Source: Taiwanofungus camphoratus (taxonomy: Eukaryota > Basidiomycota > Agaricomycetes > Polyporales > Taiwanofungaceae). From it: a stretch of 64,000 nt of DNA. Made by a program: the position numbers and the translations under genes. Where the stretch lies: assembly GCA_003999685.1 (NCBI GenBank), contig CP021230.1:62001-126000 (forward strand), read 5' to 3'. Below, piece after piece: positions 62,730-64,000 of this stretch; the first letter of the stretch is position 1, and each line of letters starts with the position of its first letter. The notes beneath the pieces are model-generated. The model was not told the origin of the DNA. It ran no database searches and saw only the letters and a list, made by a program, of their open reading frames with translations.

Positions 62730-64000
62730 GTGTGTGGAGTGGGACTGGACTGAAGCTGGCAGTGCCAGGAAGCCTTTGATGAGCTCAAAAGGTGTTTCCA
62801 GAGCATGCTGATCCTCTGCATGCCTGATTTGTCCAAACCATTCACCATTGAGGCTGATGCCTCTCTGATAGCCACTGGTGCAGTGCTTCAACAATTTGAT
62901 GAGAAGGGGTGGCTACACCCTATAGCATTTCTCTTGAAGAGCTTGAAGGAGGCAGAGTGGAACTATCAAGTATATGACAGAGAGCTGCTGGCCATTGTCC
63001 GAGCACTTGAGGAATGGCACCACCACCTTGAGGAAAGCAAACACCCAGTCATGGTGATCACAGACCACAAGAACCTCACCTATTTCTGAGAAGCACAATG
63101 ACTCAACTGACATCAGGCTCAATGGCAGCTATTCTTGTTGCAGTTTGACCTGCAACTACTGAACAAGAAAGGCAGTCAACTCATAGTTGCTGATGCACTC
63201 TCCAGGTGACCTGATCACTCAGGTGGAGAGCATGACAATGAAGGTGTTGTCCTGCTACCAACAGACCTCTTTGTCAACACCACCAACACCGCAATCATTG
63301 AAAAGATACATGAATGTTGAAGTCGTGACAGGATGGTCATTGAGACAATTGACACTTTAAAACAGAGAAAGATATCGCCATTCAAGGGCACAGGCTTTGC
63401 GCACACAAAACTGGCAGACTGGGACATTCAGGAGGGACTAATTTTCTACAAAAATCGAGTTTACGTACCCTCCAACAATGACCTGCACTGAGAAGTCATT
63501 CAACTCTGCCACATCAGCCATGGCACACTCAGGGGCACAAGGTACAATGGCCATTGTCTGGAGGGACTGGTTCTGGTATGGAATGTCATCATTCATCGAG
63601 AAATATGTTGAAGGATGCATCAAATGCCAGGAGAGCAAGATCAACACACACCCCACAAAACCTCCCCTGATGGCCATCCCCACAGAACTGAATTCGAGAC
63701 CATTTTTTCACATATCAGTAGACTTCATCACTGACCTACCAGAGTCACAGGGCTTCAACATGCTCATGATAGTGGTTGACAGAGAACTCACCAAGGGCAT
63801 TGTACTCATACTCTGCATCAAAAACATAGATGCGATAGGAACAGCAGAGGCCCTACACCTCAATGTATATAGGCAATATGGCCTACTGGACCAGATGATA
63901 TCTGACTGAGGGCCACAGTTTGCGGTGGCCGCATTTTGAGAGTCAAGGCAACAATGTCCACTGCCTATCACCCCCAATCAGCTGGGAGTACAGAACAGGT

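Larger units (their letters stand above)
46620..64000 (+). mobile_element. Gypsy 2: Ty3/Gypsy LTR retrotransposon, partial at right edge
   Basis: Plus-strand element. The 5' LTR probably starts TGTTACCGACAG at 46620 and ends near 47,000; it includes TATAAAG near 46,850. Parts in order: gag (about 47,280-48,389 and 56,880-57,760, with a CCHC knuckle CYKCHNKGHLAKDC near 57,550), protease (LLDSGADANLIHLDF near 57,885), reverse transcriptase (58,481-59,400, active site YIDD), RNase H (about 62,800-63,090) and integrase (about 63,450 to the edge). Gypsy 1 splits its gag region and a family-2 LTR splits it between RT and RNase H. It is broken, with roughly ten breaks by eye besides the insertions. 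Older than Gypsy 1. The 3' LTR is outside the window. Confidence 0.85.

Overview
The window looks like a basidiomycete (Agaricomycetes-type) chromosome segment. Genes have many short GT-AG introns (about 45-70 nt). A DUF6534 seven-helix protein, an ArmH/Rdc2-like flavin halogenase and a Plavaka-type CACTA transposon all point to mushroom-forming fungi. No bacterial features, CRISPR arrays or rRNA genes were seen.

Layout: (1) 1-19.0 kb is a nest of transposable elements. A minus-strand LINE (cut by the left window edge) lies beside a small coiled-coil ORF. That ORF is split by a second, 5'-truncated LINE (3922-18900), itself carrying a 1.8-kb solo LTR and an 8.7-kb Plavaka DNA transposon. The transposon carries two further solo LTRs. 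(2) 19.4-44.4 kb is a gene island. In order: an HxxxD acyltransferase (-), a DUF6534 membrane protein (+), a short-chain dehydrogenase (-), an organic-solute-transporter-alpha/TMEM184 protein (-), an NmrA-like NAD(P)-binding protein (-), a flavin-dependent halogenase (+), phospholipid:diacylglycerol acyltransferase (PDAT/Lro1, -) and an anillin/Bud4-like PH protein (-). From about 28.8 to 36.7 kb the DNA is visibly much more GC-rich than its surroundings. (3) 44.8-64 kb is a second nest: a Tc1-like remnant, cut by a 1.4-kb-type LTR, cut by Gypsy element 2 (runs off the right edge). Gypsy 2 is cut by Gypsy element 1 (a chromovirus, both LTRs present, itself carrying a solo LTR) and by another LTR that carries one more solo LTR.

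The most interesting locus is the halogenase and its divergent NmrA-like neighbour, which share a 1.4-kb upstream region. An SDR and an acyltransferase lie within 15 kb, so this could be a small specialised-metabolism group, although no backbone synthase is present. PDAT (storage lipid synthesis) and the Bud4-like protein (septum/bud-site organisation) look like ordinary housekeeping genes.

The repeats carry a consistent C-to-T signature. All six in-frame stops of LINE 1 are explained by C-to-T changes at CGA/CAA codons, and the three imperfect target duplications in the right-hand nest each differ by one CpG transition. This fits long-term cytosine methylation of repeats.
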